Assembly: GCA_963580455.1 (NCBI GenBank)
Contig: OY756972.1
Coordinates: 10,121,001-10,185,000, forward strand
Source: Euonymus europaeus
Taxonomy: Eukaryota; Streptophyta; Magnoliopsida; Celastrales; Celastraceae
Reading direction: 5' to 3'
DNA length: 64,000 nucleotides
Shown: positions 11,843 through 25,800 of the stretch, piece by piece
Layout: the number at the start of each line of letters is the position of its first letter
Position numbering within the stretch: position 1 is the stretch's first letter
Translations under genes and position numbers: made by a program
The notes under the pieces: generated by a model
What the model was told of the DNA's origin: nothing
Databases searched by the model: none
What the model saw: only the letters and a program-made list of their open reading frames with translations

Positions 11843-14800
11843 TTGTTCTTATATGTCAAATTTCAAGAGTATAAGCTTCGTAGATTATTTCGATGCCAAA
11901 ACACCAACTTTCTACGAGAGATGGATAAAACCGTTAAAAGCTCCTCCATAGAGAGAGTTGAGCAACTTCGAACCATCAAAGTTGCTCAGTGTAAAATTTT
12001 TATTGTTCTTATATGTCAAATTTTACGAGTATAAGCTTCCTAGATTATTTTGATGCCAAAACACCAACTTTCTATGACAAATGGAGAAAATTGTTAAAAG
12101 CTCCTCCACAGAGAGAGTTGAGCAACTTCGGACCATCAAAGTTGCTCGGTGTCCAATTTTTATTATTCTTATATGTCAAATTTTACGAGTATAAGCTTCC
12201 TAGATTATTTTGATGCCAAAACACCAACTTTCTACGAGAGATGGATAAAACCGTTAAAAGCTCCTCCATAGAGAGAGTTGAGCAACTTCGAACCATCAAA
12301 GTTGCTCAGTGTAAAATTTTTATTGTTCTTATATGTCAAATTTTACGAGTATAAGCTTCCTAGATTATTTTGATGCCAAAACACCAACTTTCTATGACAA
12401 ATGGAGAAAATTGTTAAAAGCTCCTCCATAGAGAGAGTTGAGCAACTTCGAACCAACAAATTTGCTCGGTGTAGACTTTTTATTCTTCTTATATGTCAAA
12501 TTTTATGAGTATAAGCTTCATAGATTATTTCGATGCCAAAACATCAACTTTCTATGACAAATGGACAAAACCGTTAAAAGCTCCTCCATAGAGAGAGTTG
12601 AGCAACTTCGGACAATCAAAGTTGCTCGGTGTACACTTTTTATTGTTCTTATAAGTCAAATTTTATGAGTATAAGCTTCATAGATTATTTCGATGCCAAA
12701 ACACCAACTTTCTATGACAAATGGACAAAACCGTTAAAAGCACCTCTATAAAGTGAGTTGAGCAACTTCGGACCATCAATGTTGCTCTATGTACACTTTT
12801 TATTCTTCTTCTATGTAAATTTTTATTAATACAGGCTTCCAAGATTATTTCGATTCCAAAACACCAACTTTCTATGACAAATGGATAAAACTGTTAAAAC
12901 CTCCTCCATAGAGAGAGTTCAGCAACTTCGGACCATCATAGTTGCTCTCTGTACACTTTTTATTGCTCTTCTATGTAAAATTTTATTAATACAGGCTTCG
13001 AAGATTATTTCGATTCCAAAACACCAACTTTCTATGACAAATGGATAAAACTGTTAAAAGCTCCTCCATAGAGAGAGTTGAGCAACTTCGGACTATCAAA
13101 GTTGCTCGGGGTACAATTTTTATTGTTCTTATATGTCAAATTTCAAGAGTATAAGCTTCGTAGATTATTTCGATGTCAAAACACCAACTTTCTACGAGAG
13201 ATGGATAAAACCGTTAGAAGCTCCTCCATAGAGAGAGTTGAACAACTTCGAACCATCAAAGTTGCTCGGTGTAGACTTTTTATTCTTCTTATATGTCAAA
13301 TTTTATGAGTATAAGCTTCATAGATTATTTCGATGCCAAAACATCAACTTTCTATGACAAATGGACAAAACCGTTAAAAGCTCCTCCATAGAGGGAGTTG
13401 AGCAACTTCGGACAATCAAAGTTGCTCGGTGTACACTTTTTATTGTTCTTATAAGTCAAATTTTATGAGTATAAGCTTCATAGATTATTTCGATGCCAAA
13501 ACACCAACTTTCTATGACAAATGGACAAAACCGTTAAAAGCACCTCTATAAAGTGAGTTGAGCAACTTCGGACCATCAATGTTGCTCTATGTACACTTTT
13601 TATTCTTCTTCTATGTAAATTTTTATTAATACAGGCTTCCAAGATTATTTCGATTCCAAAACACCAACTTTCTATGACAAATGGATAAAACAGTTAAAAG
13701 CTCCTCCATATAGAGAGTTGAGCAATTTCGGACCATCAAAGTTGCTCGGTGTACAATTTTTTTTGTTCTTTTATGTCAAATTTTAAGAGTATAAGCTTCG
13801 TAGATTATTTCGATGCCAAAACACCATTTTTGTACGACAAATGGATAAAACCGTTAAAAGCATCTCCATAGAGAGAGTTGAGCAACTTCGAACCATCAAA
13901 GTTGCTCGGTGTACAATTTTTATTGTTCTTATATGTCAAATTTTAAGAGTATAAGCTTCGTAGATTATTTCGATGCCAAAACACCAACTTTCTACGACAA
14001 ATGGACAAAACCGTTAAAAGCTCCTCCATAGAGAGAGTTGAGCAACTTCGTAACATCAAAGTTGCTCGGTGTACAATTTTTATTGTTCTTATATGTCAAA
14101 CTTTACGAGTATAAGCTTCATAGATTATTTCGATGCCAAAACACCAACTTTCTATGACAAATGGACGAAACCGTTAAAAGCTCCTCCATAGAGAAAGTTG
14201 AGCAACTTCGGACTACAAAAGCTGCTCGGGATAGACTTTTTATTGTTCTTCTATGTCAAATTTTAAGAGTATAAGCTTCCTAGATTATTTCGATGCGAAA
14301 ACACCAACTTTCTATGACAAATGGACAAAACCGTTAAAACCTCCTCCATAAAGAGAGTTCAGCAACTTCGGACCATCAAAGTTTCTCTCTGTACACTTTT
14401 TATTGTTCTTCTATGTAAAATTTTATTAATACAGGCTTCCAAGATTATTTCGATTCCAAAACACCAACTTTCTATGACAAATGGATAAAACTGTTAAAAG
14501 CTCCTCCATAGAGAGAGTTGAGCAACTTCGGACTATCAAAGTTGCTCGGGGTACAATTTTTATTGTTCTTATATGTCAAATTTCAAGAGTATAAGCATCG
14601 TAGATTATTTCGATGCCAAAACACCAACTTTCTACGAGAGATGGATAAAACCGTTAAAAGCTCCTCCATAGAGAGAGTTGAGCAACTTCGAACCATCAAA
14701 GTTGCTCAGTGTAAAATTTTTATTGTTCTTATATGTCAAATTTTACGAGTATAAGCTTCCTAGATTATTTTGATGCCAAAACACCAACTTTCTATGACAA

Positions 14801-17800
14801 ATGGAGAAAATTGTTAAAAGCTCCTCCATAGAGAGAGTTGAGCAACTTCGGATCATCAAAGTTGCTCGGTGTCCAATTTTTATTATTCTTATATGTCAAA
14901 TTTTACGAGTATAAGCTTCCTAGATTATTTTGATGCCAAAACACCAACTTTCTACGAGAGATGGATAAAACCGTTAAAACCTCCTCCATAGAGAGAGTTG
15001 ACCAACTTCGAACCATCAAAGTTGCTCAGTGTAAAATTTTTATTGTTCTTATATGTCAAATTTTACGAGTATAAGCTTCCTAGATTATTTTGATGCCAAA
15101 ACACCAACTTTCTATGACAAATGGAGAAAATTGTTAAAAGCTCCTCCATAGAGAGAGTTGAGCAACTTCGAACCAACAAATTTGCTCGGTGTACAATTTT
15201 TATTGTTCTTATATGTCAAATTTCAAGAGTATAAGCTTCGTAGATTATTTCGATGCCAAAACACCAACTTTCTACGAGAGATGGATAAAACCGTTAAAAG
15301 CTCCTCCATAGAGAGAGTTGAGCAACTTCGAACCATCAAAGTTGCTCAGTGTAAAATTTTTATTGTTCTTATATGTCAAATTTTACGAGTATAAGCTTCC
15401 TAGATTATTTTGATGCCAAAACACCAACTTTCTATGACAAATGGAGAAAATTGTTAAAAGCTCCTCCATAGAGAGAGTTGAGCAACTTCGGACCATCAAA
15501 GTTGTTCGGTGTCCAATTTTTATTATTCTTATATGTCAAATTTTACGAGTATAAGCTTCCTAGATTATTTTGATGCCAAAACACCAACTTTCTACGAGAG
15601 ATGGATAAAACCGTTAAAACCTCCTCCATAGAGAGAGTTGACCAACTTCGAACCATCAAAGTTGCTCAGTGTAAAATTTTTATTGTTCTTATATGTCAAA
15701 TTTTACGAGTATAAGCTTCCTAGATTATTTTGATGCCAAAACACCAACTTTCTATGACAAATGGAGAAAATTGTTAAAAGCTCCTCCATAGAGAGAGTTG
15801 AGCAACTTCGAACCAACAAATTTGCTCGGTGTAGACTTTTTATTCTTCTTATATGTCAAATTTTATGAGTATAAGCTTCATAGATTATTTCGATGCCAAA
15901 ACATCAACTTTCTATGACAAATGGACAAAACCGTTAAAAGCTCCTCCATAGAGAGAGTTGAGTAACTTCGGACAATCAAAGTTGCTCGGTGTACACTTTT
16001 TATTGTTCTTATAAGTCAAATTTTATGAGTATAAGCTTCATAGATTATTTCGATGCCAAAACACCAACTTTCTATGACAAATGGACAAAACCGTTAAAAG
16101 CACCTCCATAAAGTGAGTTGAGCAACTTCGGACCATCAATGTTGCTCTATGTACACTTTTTATTCTTCTTCTATGTAAATTTTTATTAATACAGGCTTCC
16201 AAGATTATTTCGATTCCAAAACACCAACTTTCTATGACAAATGGATAAAACTGTTAAAACCTCCTCCATAGAGAGAGTTCAGCAACTTCGGACCATCATA
16301 GTTGCTCTCTGTACACTTTTTATTGTTCTTCTATGTAAAATTTTATTAATACAGGCTTCCAAGATTATTTCGATTCCAAAACACCAACTTTCTATGACAA
16401 ATGGATAAAACTGTTAAAAGCTCCTCCATAGAGAGAGTTGAGCAACTTCGGACTATCAAAGTTGCTCGGGGTACAATTTTTATTGTTCTTATATGTCAAA
16501 TTTCAAGAGTATAAGCTTCGTAGATTATTTCGATGTCAAAACACCAACTTTCTATGAGAGATGGATAAAACCGTTAGAAGCTCCTCCATAGAGAGAGTTG
16601 AGCAACTTCGAACCATCAAAATTGCTCAGTGTAAAATTTTTATTGTTCTTATATGTCAAATTTTACGAGTATAGGCTTCCTAGATTATTTTGATGCCAAA
16701 ACACCAACTTTCTACGAGAGATGGATAAAACCGTTAAAAGCTCCTCCATAGAGAGAGTTGAGCAACTTCGAACCATCAAAGTTGCTCAATGTAAACTTTT
16801 TATTGTTCTTATATGTCAAATTTTACGAGTATAAGCTTCCTAGATTATTTTGATGCCAAAACACCAACTTTCAACGAGAGATGGATAAAACCGTTAAAAG
16901 CTCCTCCATAGAGAGAGTTGAGCAACTTCGAACCATCAAAGTTGCTCAGTGTAAAATTTTTATTGTTCTTATATGTCAAATTTTACGAGTATAAGCTTCC
17001 TAGATTATTTTGATGCCAAAACACCAACTTTCTATGACAAATGGAGAAAATTGTTAAAAGCTCCTCCATAGAGAGAGTTGAGCAACTTCGAACCATCAAA
17101 GTTGCTCGGTGTAGACTTTTTATTCTTCTTATATGTCAAATTTTATGAGTATAAGCTTCATGGATTATTTCGATGCCAAAACATCAACTTTCTATGATAA
17201 ATGGACAAAACCGTTAAAAGCTCCTCCATAGAGAGAGTTGAGCAACTTCGGACAATCAAAGTTGCTCGGTGTACACTTTTTATTGTTCTTATAAGTCAAA
17301 TTTTATGAGTATAAGCTTCATAGATTATTTCGATGCCAAAACACCAACTTTCTATGACAAATGGACAAAACCGTTAAAAGCACCTCTATAAAGTGAGTTG
17401 AGCAACTTCGGACCATCAATGTTGCTCTATGTACACTTTTTATTCTTCTTCTATGTAAATTTTTATTAATACAGGCTTCCAAGATTATTTCGATTCCAAA
17501 ACACCAACTTTCTATGACAAATGGATAAAACAGTTAAAAGCTCCTCCATATAGAGAGTTGAGCAATTTCGGACCATCAAAGTTGCTCGGTGTACAATTTT
17601 TTTTGTTCTTTTATGTCAAATTTTAAGAGTATAAGCTTCGTAGATTATTTTGATGCCAAAACACCATTTTTGTACGACAAATGGATAAAACCGTTAAAAG
17701 CATCTCCATAGAGAGAGTTGAGCAACTTCGAACCATCAAAGTTGCTCGGTGTACAATTTTTATTATTCTTATATGTCAAATTTTAAGAGTATAAGCTTCG

Positions 17801-19800
17801 TAGATTATTTCGATGCCAAAACACCAACTTTCTACGACAAATGGACAAAACCGTTAAAAGCTCCTCCATAGAGAGAGTTGAGCAACTTCGTAACATCAAA
17901 GTTGCTCGGTGTACAATTTTTATTGTTCTTATATGTCAAACTTTACGAGTATAAGCTTCATAGATTATTTCGATGCCAAAACACCAACTTTCTATGACAA
18001 ATGGACGAAACCGTTAAAAGCTCCTCCATAGAGAAAGTTGAGCAACTACGGACTACCAAAGTTGCTCGGGATAGACTTTTTATTGCTCTTCTATGTCAAA
18101 TTTTACGAGTATAAGCGTCCTAGATTATTTCGATGCCAAAACACCAACTTTCTATGACAAATGGAAAAAATCGTTAAAAGCTCCTCCATAGAGAGAGTTG
18201 ATCAACTTCGGACAATCAAAGTTGCTCGGTGTACAATTTTTATTGTTCTTATATGTCAAATTTTTTGGGTATAAGCTTCATAGATTATTTCGATGCCAAA
18301 ATACCAACTTTCTATGACAAATGGACGAAACCGTTAAAAGCTCATCCATAGAGAAAGTTGAGCAACTTCGGACTACCAAAGTTGCTCGGGATAGACTTTT
18401 TATTGCTCATCTAAGTGAAATTTTACGAGTATAAGCGTCCTAGATTATTTCGATGCCAAAACACCAATTTTCTATGACAAATGGAAAAAATCGTTAAAAG
18501 CTCCTCCATAGAGAGAGTTGAGCAACTTCGGACCATCAAAGTTGCTCGGTGTACAATTTTTATTGTTCTTATATGTCAAAATTTAAAAGTATAAGCTTCC
18601 TAGATTATTTCGATGCCAAAACACCAACTTTCTATGACAAATAGACAAAACCGTTAAAAGCTCCTCCATAGAGAGAGTTGAGCAACTTCGAACCATCAAA
18701 GTTGCTCGGTGTACAATTTTTATTGTTCTTATATGTCAAATTTTACGAGTATAAGCTTCCTTGATTATTTCGATGCCAACACACCAACTTTCTATGACAA
18801 ATGGATAAAACCGTTAAAAGCTCCTCCATGGAGAGAGTTGAGCAACTTCGGACAATCAAAGTTGCTCGGTGTACAATTTTTATTGTTCTTATATGTAAAA
18901 TTTTAAGAGTATAAGCTTCGTATATTATTTCGATGCCAAAACACCAACTTTATACGAGAAATGGATAAAACCGTTAAAAGCTCCTCTATAGAGAGAGTTG
19001 AGCAACTTCGAACCATCAAAGTTGCTCGCTGTACAATTTTTATTGTTCTTATATGTCAAATTTTACGAGTATAACCTTCATAGATTATTTCGATGCCAAA
19101 ACACCAACTTTCTATGACAAATGTACGAAACCGTTAAAAGCTCCTCCATAGAGAAAGTTGGGCAACTTCGGACTACAAAAGCTGCTTGGGATAGACTTTT
19201 TATTGTTCTTCTATGTCAAATTTTAAGAGTATAAGCTTCCTAGATTATTTCGATGCGAAAACACCAACTTTCTATGACAAATGGACAAAACCGTTAAAAC
19301 CTCCTCCATAGAGAGAGTTCAGCAACTTCGGACCATCAAAGTTGCTCTCTGTACCCTTTTTATTGTTCTTCTATGTAAAATTTTATTAATACAGGCTTCC
19401 AAGATTATTTCGATTCCAAAACACCAACTTTCTATGACAAATGGATAAAACTGTTAAAAGCTCCTCCATAGAGAGAGTTGAGCAACTTCGGACTATCAAA
19501 GTTGCTCGGGGTACAATTTTTATTGTTCTTATATGTCAAATTTCATGAGTATAAGCTTCGTAGATTATTTCGATGCCAAAACACCAACTTTCTACGAGAG
19601 ATGGATAAAACCGTTAAAAGCTCCTCCATAGAGAGAGTTGACCAACTTCGAACCATCAAAGTTGCTCAGTGTAAGATTTTTATTGTTCTTATATGTCAAA
19701 TTTTACGAGTATAAGCTTCCTAGATTATTTTGATGCCAAAACACCAACTTTCTATGACAAATGGATAAAACTGTTAAAAGCTCCTCCATAGAGAGAGTTG
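11843..19800 (+). repeat. Satellite mosaic: shuffled 4-, 5-, 8- and 24-mer segments
   Basis: Built from a small set of monomer types: TTTCAAGAG (11863, 13141, 14581, 15221, 16501), the TTTTGATGCC type, the GTAGACTTTTTATTC type (12471, 13271, 15831, 17111) and the ATTAATACAGG type. Segments recur at 640, 800, 1280, 1440 and 3840 bp. The stretch from about 19021 to 19700 (ATAACCTTCATAG onward) is a partial copy of the 8-mer unit of 6.7-11.8 kb. Confidence 0.7.
14551..15830 (+). repeat. 640-bp (4-mer) tandem duplication
   Basis: Two adjacent four-monomer copies, about 14551-15190 and 15191-15830. Each has the order TTTCAAGAG monomer, GCTCAGTGTAAAATTT, GTCCAATTTTTATTATTC, then the CCTCCTCCATAG/TTGACCAAC variant. 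The private variant TTGACCAACTTCG appears at about 14998 and 15638. A single unequal exchange would explain it. Confidence 0.75.
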
Positions 19801-22800
19801 AGCAACTACGGACCATCAAAGTTGCTCGGTGTACAATTTTTATTGTTCTTATATGTCAAATTTTACGAGTACAAGATTCCTAGATTATTTCAATGCCAAA
19901 ACACCAACTTTCTATGACAAATGGACAAAACCGTTAAAAGCTCCTCCATAGAGAGAGTTGAGCCACTTCGGACCAACAAAGTTGCTCGGTGTACAATTTT
20001 TATTGTTCTTATATGTCAAATTTTACGAGTATAAGCTTCCTAGATTATTTCGATGCCAAAACAACAACTTTCTATGACAAATGGACGAAACCGTTAAAAG
20101 CCCCTCCGTAGTGAAAGTTGAGCAACTTCGGACTACCAAAGTTGCTCGGGATAGACTTTTTATTGTTCTTCTATGTCAAATTTTAAGCGTATAAGCTTCG
20201 TAGATTATTTCGATGCCAAAACACCAAATTTCTACGACAAATGGACAAAACCGTTAAAAGCTCCTCCATAGAGAGAGTTGAGCAACTTTGGATCAGCAAA
20301 GTTGCTCGGTGTACAATTTTTATTGTTCTTATATGTCAAATTTTAAGAGTATAAGCTTCGTAGATTATTTCGATGCCAAAATACCAACTTTCTACGACAA
20401 ATGGATAAAACCGTTAAAAGCTCCGCCATAGAGAGAGTTGAGCAACTTCGGACCATCAAAGTTGCTCGGTGTACGATTTTTATTGTTCTTATATGTCAAA
20501 TTTTACGAGTATAAGCTTCCTAGATTATTTCGATGCCAAAACAACAACTTTCTATGACAAATGGACGAAACTGTTAAAAGCTCCTCCATAGAGACAGTTG
20601 AGCAAATTCGGACTACCAAAGTTGCTCGGGATAGACTTTTTATTGTTCTTCTATGTCAAATTTTAAGAGTATAAGCTTCGTAGATTATTTCGATGCCAAA
20701 ACACCAACTTTCTATGACAAATGGACAAAACCGTTAAAAGCTCCTCCATAGAGAGGGTTGAGCAACTTCGCACTATCAAAGTTGCTCGGTGTACAATTTT
20801 TATTGTTCTTATATGTCAAATTTTACGAGTACAAGCTTCCTAGATTATTTCGATGCCAAAACACCAACTTTCTATGACAAATGGACAAAACCGTTAAAAG
20901 CTCCTGCATAGAGAGAGTTAAGCAACTTCGGACCAACAATGTTGCTTTATGTACACTTTTTATTGTTCTTCTATGTAAAATTTTATTAATACAGGCTTCC
21001 AAGATTATTTCGATTCCAAAACACTAACTTTCTATGAAAAATGGATAAAACGGTTAATAGTTCCTCCATAGAGAGAGTTGAGCAATTTCGGATCAGCAAA
21101 GTTGCTCGGTGTACATTTTTTATTGTTCTTATATGTCAAATTTTAGGAGTATAAGCTTTGTAGATTATTTCGATGCCAAAACATCAACTTTTTACGACAA
21201 ATGGATAAAACCGTTAAAAGCTCATCCATAGAGAGAGTTGAGCAACTTCGGACCATCAAAGTTACTCGGTGTATAATTTTTATTGTTCTTATATGTCAAA
21301 TTTTACAAGTATAAGCTTACTAGATTATTTCGATGCCAAAACACCAACTTTCTACGACAAATGGACAAAACTGTTAAAAGCCCCTCCATAGAGAGAGTTG
21401 AGCAACTTCGGACCATCAAAGTTGCTCGGTGTACAATTTTTATTGTTCCTATATGTCAAATTTTACGAGTATAAGCTTCCTAGATTATTTCGATGCCAAC
21501 ACGGCAACTTTCTACGACAAATGGACAAAACCGTTAAAAGCTCCTCAGTAGAGAGAGTTGAGCAACTTCGGACCATCAAAGTTGCTCGGTGTACAATTTT
21601 TATTGTTCTTATATGTCAAATTTTACGAGTATAAGCTTCATAGACTATTTTGATGCCAAAACACTAACTATCTATGACAAATGGACGGAACCGTTAAAAG
21701 CTCCTCCATAGAGAGAGTTGAGCAACTTCGGACTACCAAAGTTGCTCGATGTACACTTTTTATTGTTCTTATATGTCAAATTTTATGAATATAAGCTTCA
21801 TAGAATATTTCGATGCTAAAACACCAACTTTCTATGACAAATGGAAAAAACCGTTAAAAGCTCCTCCATAGAGAGAGTTGAGCAGCTTCGGACCATCAAT
21901 GTTGCTCAATGTACACTTTTTATTGTTCTTCTATGTAAAATTTTATTAATACAGGGTTCCAAGATTATTTCGATGCCAAAACACCTACTTTCTATGACAA
22001 ATGGACGAAACCGTTAAAAGCTCCTCCATAGAGAGAGTTGAGCAACTACGGACCATCAAAGTTGCTCGGTGTACAATTTTTATTGTTCTTATATGTCAAA
22101 TTTTACGAGTATAAGATTCCTAGATTATTTCAATGCCAAAACACCAACTTTCTATGACAAATGGACAAAACCGTTAAAAGCTCCTCCATAGAGAGAGTTG
22201 AGCCACTTCGGACCAACAAAGTTGCTCGGTGTACAATTTTTATTGTTCTTATATGTCAAATTTTACGAGTATAAGCTTCCTAGATTATTTCGATGCCAAA
22301 ACAACAACTTTCTATGACAAATGGACGAAACCGTTAAAAGCCCCTCCGTAGTGAAAGTTGAGCAACTTCGGACTACCAAAGTTGCTCGGGATAGACTTTT
22401 TATTGTTCTTCTATGTCAAATTTTAAGCGTATAAGCTTCGTAGATTATTTCGATGACAAAACACCAAATTTCTACGACAAATGGACAAAACCGTTAAAAG
22501 CTCCTCCATAGAGAGAGTTGAGCAACTTTGGATCAGCAAAGTTGCTCGGTGTACAATTTTTATTGTTCTTATATGTCAAATTTTAAGAGTATAAGCTTCG
22601 TAGATTATTTCGATGCCAAAATACCAACTTTCTACGACAAATGGATAAAACCGTTAAAAGCTCCGCCATAGAGAGAGTTGAGCAACTTCGGACCATCAAA
22701 GTTGCTCGGTGTACGATTTTTATTGTTCTTATATGTCAAATTTTACGAGTGTAAGCTTCCTAGATTATTTCGATGCCAAACCAACAACTTTCTATGACAA

Positions 22801-25800
22801 ATGGACGAAACTGTTAAAAGCTCCTCCATAGAGACAGTTGAGCAAATTCGGACTACCAAAGTTGCTCGGGATAGACTTTTTATTGTTCTTCTATGTCAAA
22901 TTTTAAGAGTATAAGCTTCGTAGATTATTTCGATGCCAAAACACCAACTTTCTATGACAAATGGACAAAACCGTTAAAAGCTCCTCCATAGAGAGAGTTG
23001 AGCAACTTCGCACTATCAAAGTTGCTCGGTGTACAATTTTTATTGTTCTTATATGTCAAATTTTACGAGTACAAGCTTCCTAGATTATTTCGATGCCAAA
23101 ACACCAACTTTCTATGACAAATGGACAAAACCGTTTAAAGCTCCTGCATAGAGAGAGTTAAGCAACTTCGGACCAACAAAGTTGCTTTATGTACACTTTT
23201 TATTGTTCTTCTATGTAAAATTTTATTAATACAGGCTTCCAAGATTATTTCGATTCCAAAACACTAACTTTCTATGAAAAATGGATAAAACGGTTAATAG
23301 TTCCTCCATAGAGAGAGTTGAGCAATTTCGGATCAGCAAAGTTGCTCGGTGTACATTTTTTATTGTTCTTATATGTCAAATTTTAGGAGTATAAGCTTTG
23401 TAGATTATTTCGATGCCAAAACATCAACTTTTTACGACAAATGGATAAAACCGTTAAAAGCTCATCCATAGAGAGAGTTGAGCAACTTCGGACCATCAAA
23501 GTTACTCGGTGTATAATTTTTATTGTTCTTATATGTCAAATTTTATAAGTATAAGCTTACTAGATTATTTCGATGCCAAAACACAAACTTTCTACGACAA
23601 ATGGACAAAACTGTTAAAAGCCCCTCCATAGAGAGAGTTGAGCAACTTCGGACCATCAAAGTTGCTCGGTGTACAATTTTTATTGTTCCTATATGTCAAA
23701 TTTTACGAGTATAAGCTTCCTAGATTATTTCGATGCCAAAACAGCAACTTTCTACGACAAATGGACAAAACCGTTAAAAGCTCCTCAGTAGAGAGAGTTG
23801 AGCAACTTCGGACCATCAAAGTTGCTCGGTGTACAATTTTTATTGTTCTTATATGTCAAATTTTACGAGTATAAGCTTCATAGACTATTTTGATGCCAAA
23901 ACACTAACTATCTATGACAAATGGACGGAACCGTTAAAAGCTCCTCCATAGAGAGAGTTGAGCAACTTCGGACCAACAAAGTTGCTCGGTGTACAATTTT
24001 TATTGTTCTTATATGTCAAATTTTACGAGTATAAGCTTCCTAGATTATTTCGATGCCAAAACAACAACTTTCTATGACAAATGGACGAAACCGTTAAAAG
24101 CCCCTCCGTAGTGAAAGTTGAGCAACTTCGGACTACCAAAGTTGCTCGGGATAGACTTTTTATTGTTCTTCTATGTCAAATTTTAAGCGTATAAGCTTCG
24201 TAGATTATTTCGATGCCAAAACACCAAATTTCTACGACAAATGGACAAAACCGTTAAAAGCTCCTCCATAGAGAGAGTTGAGCAACTTTGGATCAGCAAA
24301 GTTGCTCGGTGTACAATTTTTATTGTTCTTATATGTCAAATTTTAAGAGTATAAGCTTCGTAGATTATTTCGATGCCAAAATACCAACTTTCTACGACAA
24401 ATGGATAAAACCGTTAAAAGCTCCGCCATAGAGAGAGTTGAGCAACTTCGGACCATCAAAGTTGCTCGGTGTACGATTTTTATTGTTCTTATATGTCAAA
24501 TTTTACGAGTATAAGCTTCCTAGATTATTTCGATGCCAAACCAACAACTTTCTATGACAAATGGACGAAACTGTTAAAAGCTCCTCCATAGAGACAGTTG
24601 AGCAAATTCGGACTACCAAAGTTGCTCGGGATAGACTTTTTATTGTTCTTCTATGTCAAATTTTAAGAGTATAAGCTTCGTAGATTATTTCGATGCCAAA
24701 ACACCAACTTTCTATGACAAATGGAGAAAACCGTTAAAAGCTCCTCCATAGAGAGAGTTGAGCAACTTCGCACTATCAAAGTTGCTCGGTGTACAATTTT
24801 TATTGTTCTTATATGTCAAATTTTACGAGTACAAGCTTCCTAGATTATTTCGATGCCAAAACACCAACTTTCTATGACAAATGGACAAAACCGTTAAAAG
24901 CTCCTGCATAGAGAGAGTTAAGCAACTTCGGACCAACAAAGTTGCTTTATGTACACTTTTTATTGTTCTTCTATGTAAAATTTTATTAATACAGGCTTCC
25001 AAGATTATTTCGATTCCAAAACACTAACTTTCTATGAAAAATGGATAAAACGGTTAATAGTTCCTCCATAGAGAGAGTTGAGCAATTTCGGATCAGCAAA
25101 GTTGCTCGGTGTACATTTTTTATTGTTCTTATATGTCAAATTTTAGGAGTATAAGCTTTGTAGATTATTTCGATGCCAAAACATCAACTTTTTACGACAA
25201 ATGGATAAAACCGTTAAAAGCTCATCCATAGAGAGAGTTGAGCAACTTCGGACCATCAAAGTTACTCGGTGTATAATTTTTATTGTTCTTATATGTCAAA
25301 TTTTACAAGTATAAGCTTACTAGATTATTTCGATGCCAAAACACCAACTTTCTATGACAAATGGACAAAACTGTTAAAAGCCCCTCCATAGAGAAAGTTG
25401 AGCAACTTCGGACCATCAAAGTTGCTCGGTGTACAATTTTTATTGTTCCTATATGTCAAATTTTACGAGTATAAGCTTCCTAGATTATTTCGATGCCAAA
25501 ACAGCAACTTTCTACGACAAATGGACAAAACCGTTAAAAGCTCCTCCATAGAGAGAGTTGAGCAACTTCGGACCAACAAAGTTGCTCGGTGTACAATTTT
25601 TATTGTTCTTATATGTCAAATTTTACGAGTATAAGCTTCCTAGATTATTTCGATGCCAAAACAACAACTTTCTATGACAAATGGACGAAACCGTTAAAAG
25701 CCCCTCCGTAGTGAAAGTTGAGCAACTTCGGACTACCAAAGTTGCTCGGGATAGACTTTTTATTGTTCTTCTATGTCAAATTTTAAGCGTATAAGCTTCG

